This document shows positions 54,528 to 63,845 of a stretch of 64,000 nucleotides of DNA, piece by piece. The stretch covers positions 62,001-126,000 of the forward strand of contig JAJBTU010000032.1 in the NCBI GenBank assembly GCA_020860715.1. Reading direction: 5' to 3'. Both the position numbers and the translations under genes were made by a program. The notes beneath the pieces are model-generated. The model was not told the origin of the DNA. It saw only the letters and a program-made list of their open reading frames with translations, and did no database searches. The stretch is from Clostridiales bacterium. Lineage in GTDB: Bacteria > Bacillota > Clostridia > Lachnospirales > Lachnospiraceae. Position 1 is the first letter of the stretch, and every line of letters starts with the position of its first letter.

Positions 54528-55262
54528 ATGTCTGGGATATTTTCAGCGGCAGCCTGGCAAAAAGTATGGACATACCGGGCGACCTTTTTGCATGGCCTGG
54601 GCACTACGGTGCAGACGGCGGTTCTCGCCATACTGCTTGCGATGGTGATCGGCATTGTGCTTGGACTGTTTGCGACCGGACACAATCGGGCGCTGAAAGC
54701 CATCTCGCGTGTCTATGTGGAATTTATACAGAACACGCCGGTGATGCTGCAGCTTTGCTTCCTGTATTATGCGCTGGCATTTTCCGGACACAGCATCGGC
54801 ATTATCCGTACCGGTATTGTATCGCTGGGGATTTATCATGGCGCATATATGGCGGAGGTCATTCGTGCAGGCATTGAGGCGATTCCGAAAGGACAATTTG
54901 AAGCTGCGCAGTCACAGGGGTTTGGCTATATTGGTGAGATGTATTATATTATTCTCCCGCAGAGTATTAAGATCATACTTCCGCCAATGGTCAATCAGGT
55001 AGTGAATCTGATTAAAAATACTTCCTGTCTGTATATTATCGGCGGTACGGATCTGATTTCACTGACCTACAGCTTTGTGACCGGTGCGACGACCGGCGGT
55101 GCATATGGCCCGGCGTATCTGGTAAGCGGCGTATTGTTCTTTGTAATCTGTTACCCGCTTTCGAAGCTGGCAAGTACCTGGGAGAGCAGACTGAAGCAGA
55201 GAGACCGGAGAGTGACGGTGGCCGGTCACGGCAGCACGGAAAAGGGGGTAGAAACTGCATGA
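54528..55262 (+). CDS. Amino acid ABC transporter permease 1
   Basis: 244-residue HisM/GlnP-type permease with about five membrane segments. The EAA loop is seen (EAAQSQGFGYIGEMYYIILPQ region, about residues 120-140). GLGTTVQTAVLAILLAMVIG is the typical first helix. Overlaps the next gene by four bases (ATGA). Confidence 0.94.
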   Translation: MSGIFSAAAWQKVWTYRATFLHGLGTTVQTAVLAILLAMVIGIVLGLFATGHNRALKAISRVYVEFIQNTPVMLQLCFLYYALAFSGHSIGIIRTGIVSLGIYHGAYMAEVIRAGIEAIPKGQFEAAQSQGFGYIGEMYYIILPQSIKIILPPMVNQVVNLIKNTSCLYIIGGTDLISLTYSFVTGATTGGAYGPAYLVSGVLFFVICYPLSKLASTWESRLKQRDRRVTVAGHGSTEKGVETA

Positions 55263-56041
55263 ATAATTTAAAAGCCAGCCTTTCCATGCTGACCAATACG
55301 GCAATCCTGCAGTATCTGATGAAGGGGATCCTTTTCACACTGATCATATCTGTGGTTGCCGTAGGCTTTGGGATTCTTATTGGCTCTGTTCTTGCGCTTG
55401 TCCGCAATTACTGTAACTCCGGAAAAAATAAGATTTTCCGCATTCTTGCTACCTTTTACATTGAAGTGTTCCGGAATACGCCATTGCTGCTCTGGATCTT
55501 CATCTGTCTGGTATTTTGCCCGACTCCCGGATTTCTGAACCGCAAAATGTTCGGCCTCAATTCGGCGGCGGATGTGAAGCTGCTTTTTAAGGGCGCGGTC
55601 GCACTGGTGCTGTTTACTTCATCTGTTATCGCAGAGATTGTGCGTGGCGGCCTGAATTCTGTGGCGCTCGGACAATTTGAGGCAGGACATTCGCAGGGGT
55701 TCAATACGGTACAGATTATGGTATACATAATTTTACCGCAGGCTTATCGGAATATCATTCCGACACTGCTCTCGCAGGTTATTACGACCATTAAGGATTC
55801 CTCTTATCTGGCGAATGTGGCTGTCATTGAACTGATGGCGCGTACCAAGCAGATCATGAGCTCGGCAAACCGCTACAATGGCACCGGGGTGATTAACGTA
55901 TCTGACGTGTTTGTTTTGTTTGGATTTGCCTGTGTGATTTATTTCGTGATCAACTTTACGCTCTCCTGTGTGGTACGTCATATGCAGAAGCGGATGAAAC
56001 AGGGCTCGAAACGTCCGGCGGATGTGGTGACAGCAGAATAA
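55259..56041 (+). CDS. Amino acid ABC transporter permease 2
   Basis: 260-residue partner permease; EAA loop EAGHSQGFNTVQIMVYIILPQ region. Together with permease 1 it forms the heterodimeric channel. ATGA overlap with the preceding stop indicates translational coupling. Confidence 0.94.
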   Translation: MNNLKASLSMLTNTAILQYLMKGILFTLIISVVAVGFGILIGSVLALVRNYCNSGKNKIFRILATFYIEVFRNTPLLLWIFICLVFCPTPGFLNRKMFGLNSAADVKLLFKGAVALVLFTSSVIAEIVRGGLNSVALGQFEAGHSQGFNTVQIMVYIILPQAYRNIIPTLLSQVITTIKDSSYLANVAVIELMARTKQIMSSANRYNGTGVINVSDVFVLFGFACVIYFVINFTLSCVVRHMQKRMKQGSKRPADVVTAE

Positions 56042-56054
56042 TAAGGAGGAAATG

Positions 56055-56654
56055 ATGGATCGCTATGTAATCACAATTTCAAGGGAATTTGCTTCTCTGG
56101 GCCGAACGGTAGCACAGAGGCTCTCCGAAAAACTTGGCGTAGAATTCTGGGACAGGGACATCGTAGAAGCCGCTGCGAAACGGACCGGTCATTCCGTCTC
56201 CGTGATCAGCGATGAAGAAGAAACAGCGAAAAACTCGTTCTTTCTTCGCAAAAAAGATCGAATGAGCCTGACGACCTACAATATCAATGATGAAATTTTT
56301 GAGACAGAAAAAAACATCATTCTGGATGCGGCGTCAAAAGGCTCCTGCATCATTGTAGGACGCTGCGCGGATTATATTCTGCGGGATTTTCCGCATCATT
56401 TGAGCGTATACATATATGCGCCGTATGAGGCGAGACTGAAGAACTGTGTTGAGACTCTGATGATGGATGAAAAGACGGCCCGACGTATGATCCGGGAGGT
56501 TGATATGGCACGCACCTATTATCAGAGAAAATATTGCCCGGAGGTACGTTCTCCGCGTGACTGCAGCGCGTTGATGATCGATAGCTCCCGATTCGGCGTT
56601 GAGGGGACGGCTGAGGTGATTGTACAGGCTCTGAAAGCGCTGCCGGATTCATGA
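56055..56654 (+). CDS. Cytidylate kinase-like protein
   Basis: 199-residue P-loop-like protein of the cytidylate kinase-like family (AAA_16-unrelated). ITISREFASLGRTVAQRLSE is the family N-terminus, GSCIIVGRCADYIL a central strand-loop, and RMIREVDMARTYYQRKY a lid-like region. The true nucleotide substrate is not known for this group. Located 13 bp after the permease, so probably in its operon. Two adjacent ATGs (56052, 56055) are possible; AAGGAGG at 56043-56049 favours 56055. Confidence 0.85.
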   Translation: MDRYVITISREFASLGRTVAQRLSEKLGVEFWDRDIVEAAAKRTGHSVSVISDEEETAKNSFFLRKKDRMSLTTYNINDEIFETEKNIILDAASKGSCIIVGRCADYILRDFPHHLSVYIYAPYEARLKNCVETLMMDEKTARRMIREVDMARTYYQRKYCPEVRSPRDCSALMIDSSRFGVEGTAEVIVQALKALPDS

Positions 56655-56753
56655 GATGAAAACGCCCGGGAGCCGCATGGCACAGTCACCTGCTGCTTCG
56701 AACCGAATGCCGCAGATCACCTGCTGATTTTAATTGTTTCAAAAAATAAGAAA

Positions 56754-56782
56754 TTGCAAATTTGGCTGTCTTATGGTATGAT
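56754..56782 (+). promoter_or_regulatory. Sigma-A promoter upstream of the loaP leader
   Basis: -35 TTGCAA (56754-56759), 17-bp spacer, -10 TATGAT (56777-56782). Confidence 0.8.
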
Positions 56783-56807
56783 TCTTCTGTCATTGGAGGA
56801 ACGCGCC

Positions 56808-56831
56808 ATGAACAGTACTGGAAAAATGTGA
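56808..56831 (+). CDS. Seven-codon leader peptide (MNSTGKM)
   Basis: ATG at 56808 with TTGGAGG just upstream, stop TGA 56829-56831, immediately ahead of a terminator hairpin. The arrangement resembles translation-coupled attenuation, but no run of one amino acid marks a sensing peptide. Confidence 0.4.
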   Translation: MNSTGKM

Positions 56832-56842
56832 TTATAAAAAAT

Positions 56843-56878
56843 AATGCAGGCTATTCGTAAGAAGAGCCTGCATTTTGT
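56843..56878 (+). terminator. Terminator/attenuator before the loaP gene
   Basis: AATGCAGGCT (56843-56852) and AGCCTGCATT (56865-56874), 10 bp, then TTGTG. It lies between the promoter and the loaP start, so transcription must pass it. A run of eight G (56898-56905) follows. Confidence 0.75.
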
Positions 56879-56946
56879 GCACTTTATATCCACGGGCGGG
56901 GGGGGTAATTCGTTACATCCTGCCGTGACGAGGGAGGACATAGCCT

Positions 56947-57456
56947 TTGTGGTACGTGATGCAGGTTAAGACCGGTTCGGAGGAAAAAATACAGCTTCAG
57001 TGTAAGAAGCTGATTTCGACTGATGATCTTCAGAAATGTTTTATACCTTACTTTAAGGAGTAGAGGAAACTTCATGGGGAATGGCTGCTGTTAAAAAAGA
57101 TTTTGTTTCCGGGGTATGTTTTTATGATTACGGATGACCCGGAGCATCTCTGGTATGATCTGAAACATGTACAGGGTCTTACAAAACTTCTGACAACAGA
57201 TGGAGAGATGATTCCTCTTTCCAATGAAGAGGTGGAGTTTTTGCTGCGCTTCGGCGGTGAAGAGCAGGTGGTTGAGATTTCAAAAGGAGTTTTTGAAGGC
57301 TCAAAAGTAAAAATTATTTCCGGGCCGCTGGTGGGGAAAGAGGGACTGATTAAAAAGATTGATTATCATAAGCGAAGGGCAACTCTGGAGGTTGAAATGT
57401 TTGGGCGAAAACAGGTGATCCGTCTGGGACTGGAGGTAAAGATGGAAAAAGCCTGA
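56947..57456 (+). pseudogene. loaP: LoaP-like NusG-family antiterminator interrupted by an in-frame amber codon
   Basis: LoaP proteins are NusG paralogues that ride with RNA polymerase past terminators of selected operons. Reading from TTG 56947 (GGGAGG at 56932-56937, 9-base gap) gives WYVMQVKTGSEEKIQLQCKK and CFIPYFKE; then TAG at 57061-57063, then RKLHGEWLLLKKILFPGYVF, all in the same frame. With the amber replaced by a sense codon the protein has 169 residues, normal for LoaP: NGN domain and C-terminal KOW (VKIISGPLVGKEGLIKKIDYH). Relatives have a residue such as Gln there (KEQRK), so CAG to TAG fits. Either a pseudogene, a read-through gene, or a sequence error. It lies 51 bp before the CobC-CbiD gene. 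Confidence 0.85.
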
Positions 57457-57507
57457 CGCGGCCGGGACTTTGACTGCTTCGAATGGACGGATGCAGATGG
57501 AGGACGT

Positions 57508-59346
57508 ATGGATATTTTTCTGATTCGGCATGGATGCACGGCCGGTAATCTGGAACGGCGTTATGTCGGTGCAACGGATGAACCGCTCACAGAAGAGGCG
57601 GCATTCTGGTTTGGCAATCACAGGGATGCTTATCCGCATGCGCAGCTGGTCTGCTCAAGTCCATTGACACGCTGCAGGCAGACGGCCCGGCTTTTATATC
57701 CGGAGGCGGAAATTCACCTGCTGAACGGGCTGCGGGAATGTAATTTTGGAGAATTCGAATATAAAAATTATGAAGAACTTCAGGGCGATGCACGCTATCA
57801 GTCATGGATTGACAGCGGCGGTCTTACCGCTTTTCCCGGCGGTGAAAGCAGGACGCAGTTTGCAGACCGCTGCTGCAGGGCTTTCCGTGAAGGCTGCGAT
57901 TACGCAGAGAAATCTGCTGCCGGACAGGTGGCTTTTGTTGTGCACGGCGGTACTATTATGGCAATTCTGGATCGGTTTTCTTTTCCGCACCGGGATTACT
58001 ATGAATGGCAGGTAAAGAATGCGGAGGGATTTGCCTGCACGCTGACCTGCGGAGACGGCACTGCTATGAGGCTTACAGATATCCGCCCGATTCCTGCGGC
58101 TCCGGCGCTGACCGGGATAGAAGATCAGTATATCATGAAAAAAAGCAAAAAGCTGCGATGCGGATACACAACAGGAAGCTGTGCGGCTGCCGCATCTAAG
58201 GCTGCTGCAGAAATGCTGCTCTCCGGCAGGAACTGTTATCGTGCGGATGTGACGACTCCCAAAGGCATCCGGCTGCGGCTTCCGGTTGAGGCGCAGGAGA
58301 TCACGGACCAATATGCTTCCTGCGCGGTGAGAAAATATGGCGGAGACGATCCGGACGCCACAGACGGCATTTGTGTATATGCTGTGGCTGAATTTCTGCG
58401 GGAAGATACTGCGGCGGAGCGTTTTGCTTCCGAAAACTGTTCAGGCGGGGATGGGCGCAGCCTGGAAAACAGCTCCCCACGTTTTCTCATAGACGGAGGC
58501 ATCGGCGTGGGCCGCGTTACCAGGCCGGGACTGGAGCAGCCAGTTGGTGCGGCGGCAATCAACCGTGTTCCACGTGAAATGATCGCAAATGAGGTTGGGA
58601 ATGTCTGTGAACTTTATGAATATCATGGCAGACTGAAAATTACGATATCGGTGCCGGAGGGCGAAAAGATTGCGAAGCAGACATTCAATCCGCATCTTGG
58701 GATCGAGGGAGGCATTTCGATTCTGGGAACAAGCGGAATTGTCGTTCCAATGAGCGAGGAAGCCCTGATCGCCAGTATTCGTGTTGAGATGAAGCAGAAG
58801 ATGGAACAGGGAGAACTGTATATTCTCATTACTCCGGGCAATTACGGCGCCGATTTTATCCGGAGGGGGACGGAAACCCGTTTCCTTAACGCGGAAGATT
58901 CCATGAAATGCAGCAACTATGTCGGTGCGACGCTGGACATTGCGGAAGAACTTGGTGTGAAAGGGATTCTGTTTGTTGCGCATATCGGAAAATTTATCAA
59001 GGTTTCCGGCGGCATTATGAATACGCATTCGGCACACGCAGACTGCCGTGCGGAACTGATGGCGGCGCAGGCGATGCGCGCCGGTGTCTCCCCGGAAATT
59101 GCAGCCCGGCTTCTTTCCACTAATACCACTGAGGAAGCGGTCGGCATTTTGCTTGATACCGGCACATTGGAACCGACAATGGCTGAAGTAACACGCAGAA
59201 TTAAGTATCACCTGCAAAAGCACTGCCGCGGTGCGGTAGAGACGGAAGCGATCATCTATTCAAACCAATACGGATATCTTGATGAAACCGATGGCGCGGA
59301 CGCGATGGCCGTCAGAATCATGGAGCAGAAGAAAGCAGGGCTTTGA
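57508..59346 (+). CDS. cbiD: Fused alpha-ribazole phosphatase-like domain and cobalt-precorrin-5B methyltransferase (CobC-CbiD)
   Basis: 612-residue two-part enzyme for cobalamin synthesis. Residues 1-205: histidine phosphatase fold, with LIRHGCTAGNLERR (catalytic His8), SSPLTRCRQTA, FGEFEYKNYEEL and VVHGGTIMAIL. This is the CobC-like type that dephosphorylates alpha-ribazole phosphate. Residues 210-612: CbiD, C1-methylating cobalt-precorrin-5B, with LRCGYTTGSCAAAASKAA, GGIGVGRVTRPGL, NTHSAHADCR and NTTEEAVGIL. The junction is a continuous frame. No other cobalamin gene is in the window. Confidence 0.94.
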   Translation: MDIFLIRHGCTAGNLERRYVGATDEPLTEEAAFWFGNHRDAYPHAQLVCSSPLTRCRQTARLLYPEAEIHLLNGLRECNFGEFEYKNYEELQGDARYQSWIDSGGLTAFPGGESRTQFADRCCRAFREGCDYAEKSAAGQVAFVVHGGTIMAILDRFSFPHRDYYEWQVKNAEGFACTLTCGDGTAMRLTDIRPIPAAPALTGIEDQYIMKKSKKLRCGYTTGSCAAAASKAAAEMLLSGRNCYRADVTTPKGIRLRLPVEAQEITDQYASCAVRKYGGDDPDATDGICVYAVAEFLREDTAAERFASENCSGGDGRSLENSSPRFLIDGGIGVGRVTRPGLEQPVGAAAINRVPREMIANEVGNVCELYEYHGRLKITISVPEGEKIAKQTFNPHLGIEGGISILGTSGIVVPMSEEALIASIRVEMKQKMEQGELYILITPGNYGADFIRRGTETRFLNAEDSMKCSNYVGATLDIAEELGVKGILFVAHIGKFIKVSGGIMNTHSAHADCRAELMAAQAMRAGVSPEIAARLLSTNTTEEAVGILLDTGTLEPTMAEVTRRIKYHLQKHCRGAVETEAIIYSNQYGYLDETDGADAMAVRIMEQKKAGL

Positions 59347-59402
59347 AACTGTACTGCCGTCTGATGAAGGGAAGGCAATGCCATGCACCGGATAGGCAAT
59401 TC

Positions 59403-60251
59403 CTAACAGGTAAGATATTCTTCAAGCTGCGGAAGCATGGAAGCGCCATCCTTTAATCCCAGTTCATAAACGGCCTGCAGCCTGGACGGATCGCTTTCGA
59501 TTCGCCCAATCTCAATGGGGGAGGAAGGACGGATGACAAAAGCCCCTCCGGCTGCTTCCAGTTGCTTTAATGCTTCAACGGATTCGTTATAAACGGAATG
59601 TCTTCTGGCCAGCTGGTTTTCAAGCTGCGGATATTTACGGTAAAAAGCGTGAATCAGTCTGGACGACATTGGCTTCTTGCGGTAGGAGAGGTCGCGGGTC
59701 AGTACCACGATTAACCGGTCATAGCCGTTCGCCTGCATCCAGCGAAACGGAATACTGTCTGAGATACCGCCGTCCAGATAAAGGTGCCTGCCCAGCTGCA
59801 CGGGTTTTGAGACAAACGGCATGGAAGCGGAAGCACGCAGAACGTCCATCTGCTGATAAACGCTGCGGATCCGTACATATTGGGGTTTCCCGGATTCCAG
59901 TTCCGTGACTACGGCATAAAAAGGAATGTTTTCCGCTGCTTTCCGATAAGCGGCATCGTCAAACACATCCAGTTCATAGGGAACCGCGTGATAGGCATAC
60001 TCTGTGCTGATGATATTACCCTCTTTGAGCAGGGGCAGGATTCCCATATAATTCCGGTCATGGTTAAAACGTTTGTTGTAGCGGATCACGCGGCCGTTCT
60101 GACCGGACAGATAATTTACGCCGAACAGAGCGCCTGCCGAAACACCAATCGTACCATTAATCGGGATCTCATGCTCCATCATGATATCAAGAATGCCGGC
60201 GGTATACATGCCGCGCATGGCACCGCCTTCCAGTACAAGACCAGTTTTCAT
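59403..60251 (-). CDS. Patatin-like phospholipase family protein
   Basis: 282-residue serine lipid acyl hydrolase of the patatin/RssA type. Oxyanion loop GLVLEGGAMRGMYTAG, nucleophile in GVSAGA, catalytic Asp in YLDGGISDSIPF. Cytoplasmic, no signal. Two start options: ATG 60251 (preferred, GCGGTG upstream) or GTG 60263. Substrate unknown. The first 240 bp upstream to psuK hold the psuK promoter. Confidence 0.93.
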   Translation of the reverse strand: MKTGLVLEGGAMRGMYTAGILDIMMEHEIPINGTIGVSAGALFGVNYLSGQNGRVIRYNKRFNHDRNYMGILPLLKEGNIISTEYAYHAVPYELDVFDDAAYRKAAENIPFYAVVTELESGKPQYVRIRSVYQQMDVLRASASMPFVSKPVQLGRHLYLDGGISDSIPFRWMQANGYDRLIVVLTRDLSYRKKPMSSRLIHAFYRKYPQLENQLARRHSVYNESVEALKQLEAAGGAFVIRPSSPIEIGRIESDPSRLQAVYELGLKDGASMLPQLEEYLTC

Positions 60252-60383
60252 TGTAGTATTCACCGCTTTCTTTTGATTGCAGCAGGCCGCATATTGATGC
60301 TCTGCTTTATTCTGAATGATGAAACAGATTTTAACACGATTGCCTGAAACTGTAAACGGAAGAATTCTGATCTAAAATAATTC

Positions 60384-60412
60384 TTGACAGGAGACTCAAA
60401 TATCCATATCAT
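60384..60412 (+). promoter_or_regulatory. Sigma-A promoter of psuK
   Basis: -35 TTGACA (60384-60389), 17-bp spacer, -10 TATCAT (60407-60412), 82 bp before the start. Confidence 0.82.
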
Positions 60413-60493
60413 TCAAATGGGAAACCCCTATCTTCAAAATAGTTCATTTTACATATAACAGATATCTCGAATGATGCGGGTTGGGAGAGAAAT

Positions 60494-61465
60494 ATGACGG
60501 AAGAAAAAGAACCATCCGCAATGGGAAAATGTCCTGCAGGGGCACAAATTGCGGTAGTCGGTGCAGTGAACATGGATATCTGCGGGATGCCGTATCAGCC
60601 GTTGGTAGGTGCGGATTCCAATCCCGGCAGGGTGTCCCTGTCGATGGGCGGTGTGGGACGCAATATTGCGCACAATCTGGCCCTGCTTGGCCAGCCGGTA
60701 TCTCTGGTCACGGTTTTCGGGGAAGATTTAAACGGGCAGAGGATTCAGGAGCATCTGGAAGAACTGGGTATCGATTTAAGCGGCGCAGAGACCATCAGCG
60801 GCTTTTCTACTTCGTGCTATGTCTATATCACGGATGAAAAGGGAGAGATGCAGCTGGCTGTCTCCGATATGGATATTTACGAGCATATGACACCCCGGTT
60901 TATGGAGAAGCGTCTGGAATGGCTCAATCGTTCCTGCCTGTGTGTGATCGATACGAATCTGCCGCAGGAGACGATCAGGTATCTTGCAGAGCATCTGCGG
61001 GTCCCCATCTTCGCGGATCCGGTATCTACAGCGAAGATGCATAAGCTGAGGGGCATCCTTTCACATATTCATACTTTGAAACCAAACCGGCTGGAAGCGG
61101 AATACTTAAGCGGAGTCAGAATCACAGATGAACGGACTCTCAGAAAGGCTGCCGGTGTTCTGCTTGACAAAGGAATTGAAAATGCGTACATCACTCTCGG
61201 AGCGAACGGCGTACTATGTGCGAATCCGTCGGGGATGCGCCTGCTTCCGGCAATTCAGACGAATATGCGCAGTGCAACAGGCGGAGGGGACTGCTTTATG
61301 GCCGCTCTGGCTTATGCGTATCGGGCCGGACTTTCTTCGGAAGAAGCTGCACGGCTGGCGCTGGCCGCCGGGGCGATCTGCACGGAAAGCGATCAGACCA
61401 TCAACGAAGGACTGAGTGTGCGGATGATGTATGAAAGGGCGGGCTTTTTGCCGCCGCATGACTGA
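60494..61465 (+). CDS. psuK: Pseudouridine kinase (PfkB family)
   Basis: 323-residue ribokinase-fold enzyme, phosphorylating pseudouridine at the 5' position. VVGAVNMDICGMPYQPL and ADSNPGRVSLSMGGVGRNIAHNLA match PsuK/YeiC rather than ribokinase, and the catalytic Asp is in ATGGGDCFMAA. The next gene is psuG (86 bp away), which uses the product. The spacer contains a small near-perfect inverted repeat (61490-61514, AGTAAAACGAC / GTCGTTTACT). Confidence 0.94.
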   Translation: MTEEKEPSAMGKCPAGAQIAVVGAVNMDICGMPYQPLVGADSNPGRVSLSMGGVGRNIAHNLALLGQPVSLVTVFGEDLNGQRIQEHLEELGIDLSGAETISGFSTSCYVYITDEKGEMQLAVSDMDIYEHMTPRFMEKRLEWLNRSCLCVIDTNLPQETIRYLAEHLRVPIFADPVSTAKMHKLRGILSHIHTLKPNRLEAEYLSGVRITDERTLRKAAGVLLDKGIENAYITLGANGVLCANPSGMRLLPAIQTNMRSATGGGDCFMAALAYAYRAGLSSEEAARLALAAGAICTESDQTINEGLSVRMMYERAGFLPPHD

Positions 61466-61551
61466 ACCACGCAGCAGCCGGATGCACAAAGTAAAACGAC
61501 GGATGTCGTTTACTATAAATTTTATCAGATACAAATCAGGAGGAAACGAAC

Positions 61552-62472
61552 ATGGAACAGCTGAACAAATATCTTGATGTTGCACCGGAGGTGCAGGAGG
61601 CACTGGCCAACGGTAAGCCGGTCGTGGCGCTGGAATCTACGATCATTTCACACGGCATGCCTTACCCGCAGAATGTGGAGACGGCTCTTGCGGTTGAAAA
61701 GATCGTCCGTGAAAACGGCGCAGTGCCCGCAACGATCGCGATCCTTGGCGGCCGTCTCAAGGTCGGGATCAATAAGGACGAGATCGACTACCTCGGAAAG
61801 AAGGGACTGGATGTGATCAAGGCGAGCCGCCGTGACGTGCCGATCCTTGTGGCGAAAAAGGAAGATGGAGCCGCTACGGTGGCAACGACTATGCTGATCG
61901 CGGCAATGGCCGGTGTGAAGGTGTTTGCGACCGGCGGGATCGGGGGCGTGCACAGAGGAGCGGAGACATCAATGGATATTTCAGCTGATCTGGAAGAACT
62001 GGCGATGACGCCTGTTATGGTTGTCTGCGCCGGAGCCAAGGCTATCCTGGACCTGGGACTGACACTGGAATATCTGGAGACGAAGGGTGTGCCGGTGATC
62101 GGTTATCAGACAGAAGAACTTCCGGCATTTTATACCAGAAAGAGCGGATTCTCCGTAGACTATCGTCTGGACACCCCCGCGCAGATCGCAGAAGCGTGGA
62201 CGACAAAGCTGGAACTTGGCATGAAAGGCGGTATGCTGGTGACAAACCCGATTCCGGAAGAATATTCCATGGATCATGAGTATATTAACAAATGCATCGA
62301 CGAGGCGATCGAAGAACTGAAAGCGAAAGGAATCAAAGGCAAAGAGACGACTCCGTTCCTGCTTGCAAAGGTGAAGGACATCACCGGCGGCGACAGCCTG
62401 GACGCGAACATTCAGCTTGTTTATAATAACGCGAAACTTGCTGCACAGATTGCGGGAGAAATGTGCCGGTAA
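61552..62472 (+). CDS. psuG: Pseudouridine-5'-phosphate glycosidase
   Basis: 306 residues; breaks the C-C bond of pseudouridine 5'-phosphate to uracil and ribose 5-phosphate. Family features: ALESTIISHGMPYP with catalytic Glu28, metal Asp and the nucleophilic Lys in VCAGAKAILDLGLTLEYLE, FATGGIGGVHRGAE, and LVTNPIPEEYSMD. Length is typical. AGGAGG lies before ATG. Confidence 0.97.
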   Translation: MEQLNKYLDVAPEVQEALANGKPVVALESTIISHGMPYPQNVETALAVEKIVRENGAVPATIAILGGRLKVGINKDEIDYLGKKGLDVIKASRRDVPILVAKKEDGAATVATTMLIAAMAGVKVFATGGIGGVHRGAETSMDISADLEELAMTPVMVVCAGAKAILDLGLTLEYLETKGVPVIGYQTEELPAFYTRKSGFSVDYRLDTPAQIAEAWTTKLELGMKGGMLVTNPIPEEYSMDHEYINKCIDEAIEELKAKGIKGKETTPFLLAKVKDITGGDSLDANIQLVYNNAKLAAQIAGEMCR

Positions 62473-62510
62473 ACGAAATGAATGTTTCGTAAAAAACATG
62501 AAAAAAGTAG

Positions 62511-62538
62511 TTCAAATTGTCGAAAAGTGTGTTATACT
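62511..62538 (+). promoter_or_regulatory. Promoter of the BMP-family transporter, with a Spo0A-box-like sequence
   Basis: -35 TTCAAA (62511-62516), 16-bp spacer, -10 TATACT (62533-62538). The spacer contains TTGTCGAAAA (62517-62526), which includes the 0A-box core TGTCGAA. Confidence 0.55.
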
Positions 62539-62641
62539 GTTAAAGATGTGTGCGGAAGGGAGACGCACAAAGGGGTTCGGCACTGATCCAGAGCCGGCAT
62601 AAGGCTTCAGGATAAAAAATCAAAAAAAGGAGAGAAAGAAA

Positions 62642-63769
62642 ATGAAGAAAAAACTGCTTGCATTGATGCTCTCAGCTGTCATGGTCGTTTCTATGGGCGC
62701 GATCACGGTTCAGGCTGAGGAAAGTGTATCGGCGGATGACATCGAGGATACGATGACTTCTGACGATGGTACTTATGAGATCGCTTTCGTTACGGATGTC
62801 GGCTCCCTGAAGGATAAGTCTTTCAACGAGGGTACATGGAACGGCGTGAAGCTGTACGCAGCTGAGAACGGCCTTTCTTACAAATATTATCAGCCGGCCA
62901 ATGAGAGTGAAGCTACGGATGATGACCGTTATGACGCTATGGCAGCTGCCTGTGAGGCGGGTGCAAAAGTAGTTGTCTGCGCAGGTTATCTTCAGGAGGC
63001 GGCTCTGACACAGGCGGCGATCGATTATCCGGATGTACAGTTTGTATTTATCGATGGCTACACCCTTTACAACGGCGATGACGCTCTTGCAAATGTAGCA
63101 GGCATCAACTTCCAGGAAGAGCAGTGCGGTTACTTCGCAGGCTATGCGGTAGTGATGGAAGGCTTCACAGAGCTCGGCTTCTCCGGCGGCGGCGGCGGAA
63201 CGAACCCGGCATGCTGCCGTTACGGCTACGGCTTTGTACAGGGCGCGAATGATGCGGCTGCAGCACTTGGCACGACAGTCAATATCAACTATTCCTGGCT
63301 GTATGGTTCTTCCTACTCAGCATCCGCTGAACTGCAGACCATGGTAAGCGGCTGGTATACCAACGGCACTGAGGTCGTATTCGCATGCGGCGGCGCAATG
63401 TTCTCATCGATCGCAGCGGCTGCTTCCGCTAACGACGGTTATGTGATCGGCGTTGACGTTGACCAGTCCAGCGAGTCTGATACGGTCATCACCTCCGCTA
63501 TGAAGGGTCTGGCTGCGGCTACCGAGTATGCGATCGGCGTTTACTATGACGGCGAGTGGGATACGCTTGGCGGCACCACCACAACACTTGGCGCTGCTGA
63601 CGGCGCGGTAGGTCTTCCGACGGACACCTGGTCAATGGAGAACTTCACAGCTGATGATTATGCAGAACTTCTTGCAGAGGTTGTAGACGGCACGCTCGTA
63701 GTTGACAACGATTATGAGAGCGCAGATCTGACAGGCTTTGAGAATGCAGTCGTTACGATTGTAGAGTAA
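62642..63769 (+). CDS. BMP-family ABC transporter substrate-binding protein (nucleoside type)
   Basis: 375-residue secreted binding protein. Signal peptide to ITVQA (residue about 25), no lipobox Cys. Domain: IAFVTDVGSLKDKSFNEGTWNG (BMP signature), VVVCAGYLQEAALTQA, ANVAGINFQEEQCGYFAGYA and GVDVDQSSESD. BMP proteins in Firmicutes take up purine or other nucleosides. With psuK-psuG directly upstream, pseudouridine or mixed nucleosides are an attractive ligand (inference). Confidence 0.94.
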   Translation: MKKKLLALMLSAVMVVSMGAITVQAEESVSADDIEDTMTSDDGTYEIAFVTDVGSLKDKSFNEGTWNGVKLYAAENGLSYKYYQPANESEATDDDRYDAMAAACEAGAKVVVCAGYLQEAALTQAAIDYPDVQFVFIDGYTLYNGDDALANVAGINFQEEQCGYFAGYAVVMEGFTELGFSGGGGGTNPACCRYGYGFVQGANDAAAALGTTVNINYSWLYGSSYSASAELQTMVSGWYTNGTEVVFACGGAMFSSIAAAASANDGYVIGVDVDQSSESDTVITSAMKGLAAATEYAIGVYYDGEWDTLGGTTTTLGAADGAVGLPTDTWSMENFTADDYAELLAEVVDGTLVVDNDYESADLTGFENAVVTIVE

Positions 63770-63845
63770 CTGCAAAGATATTGAACAGTTACGTGGAGTG
63801 ATAGGAAGCATCCCGTGAAAACGGGGCTCACAGAAATTGCTCTTG

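Noticed and set aside
57103..57456. Independent 117-residue KOW protein starting at TTG 57103
   Set aside because: No ribosome binding site, and the upstream same-frame sequence is clearly the N-terminal half of the same protein.
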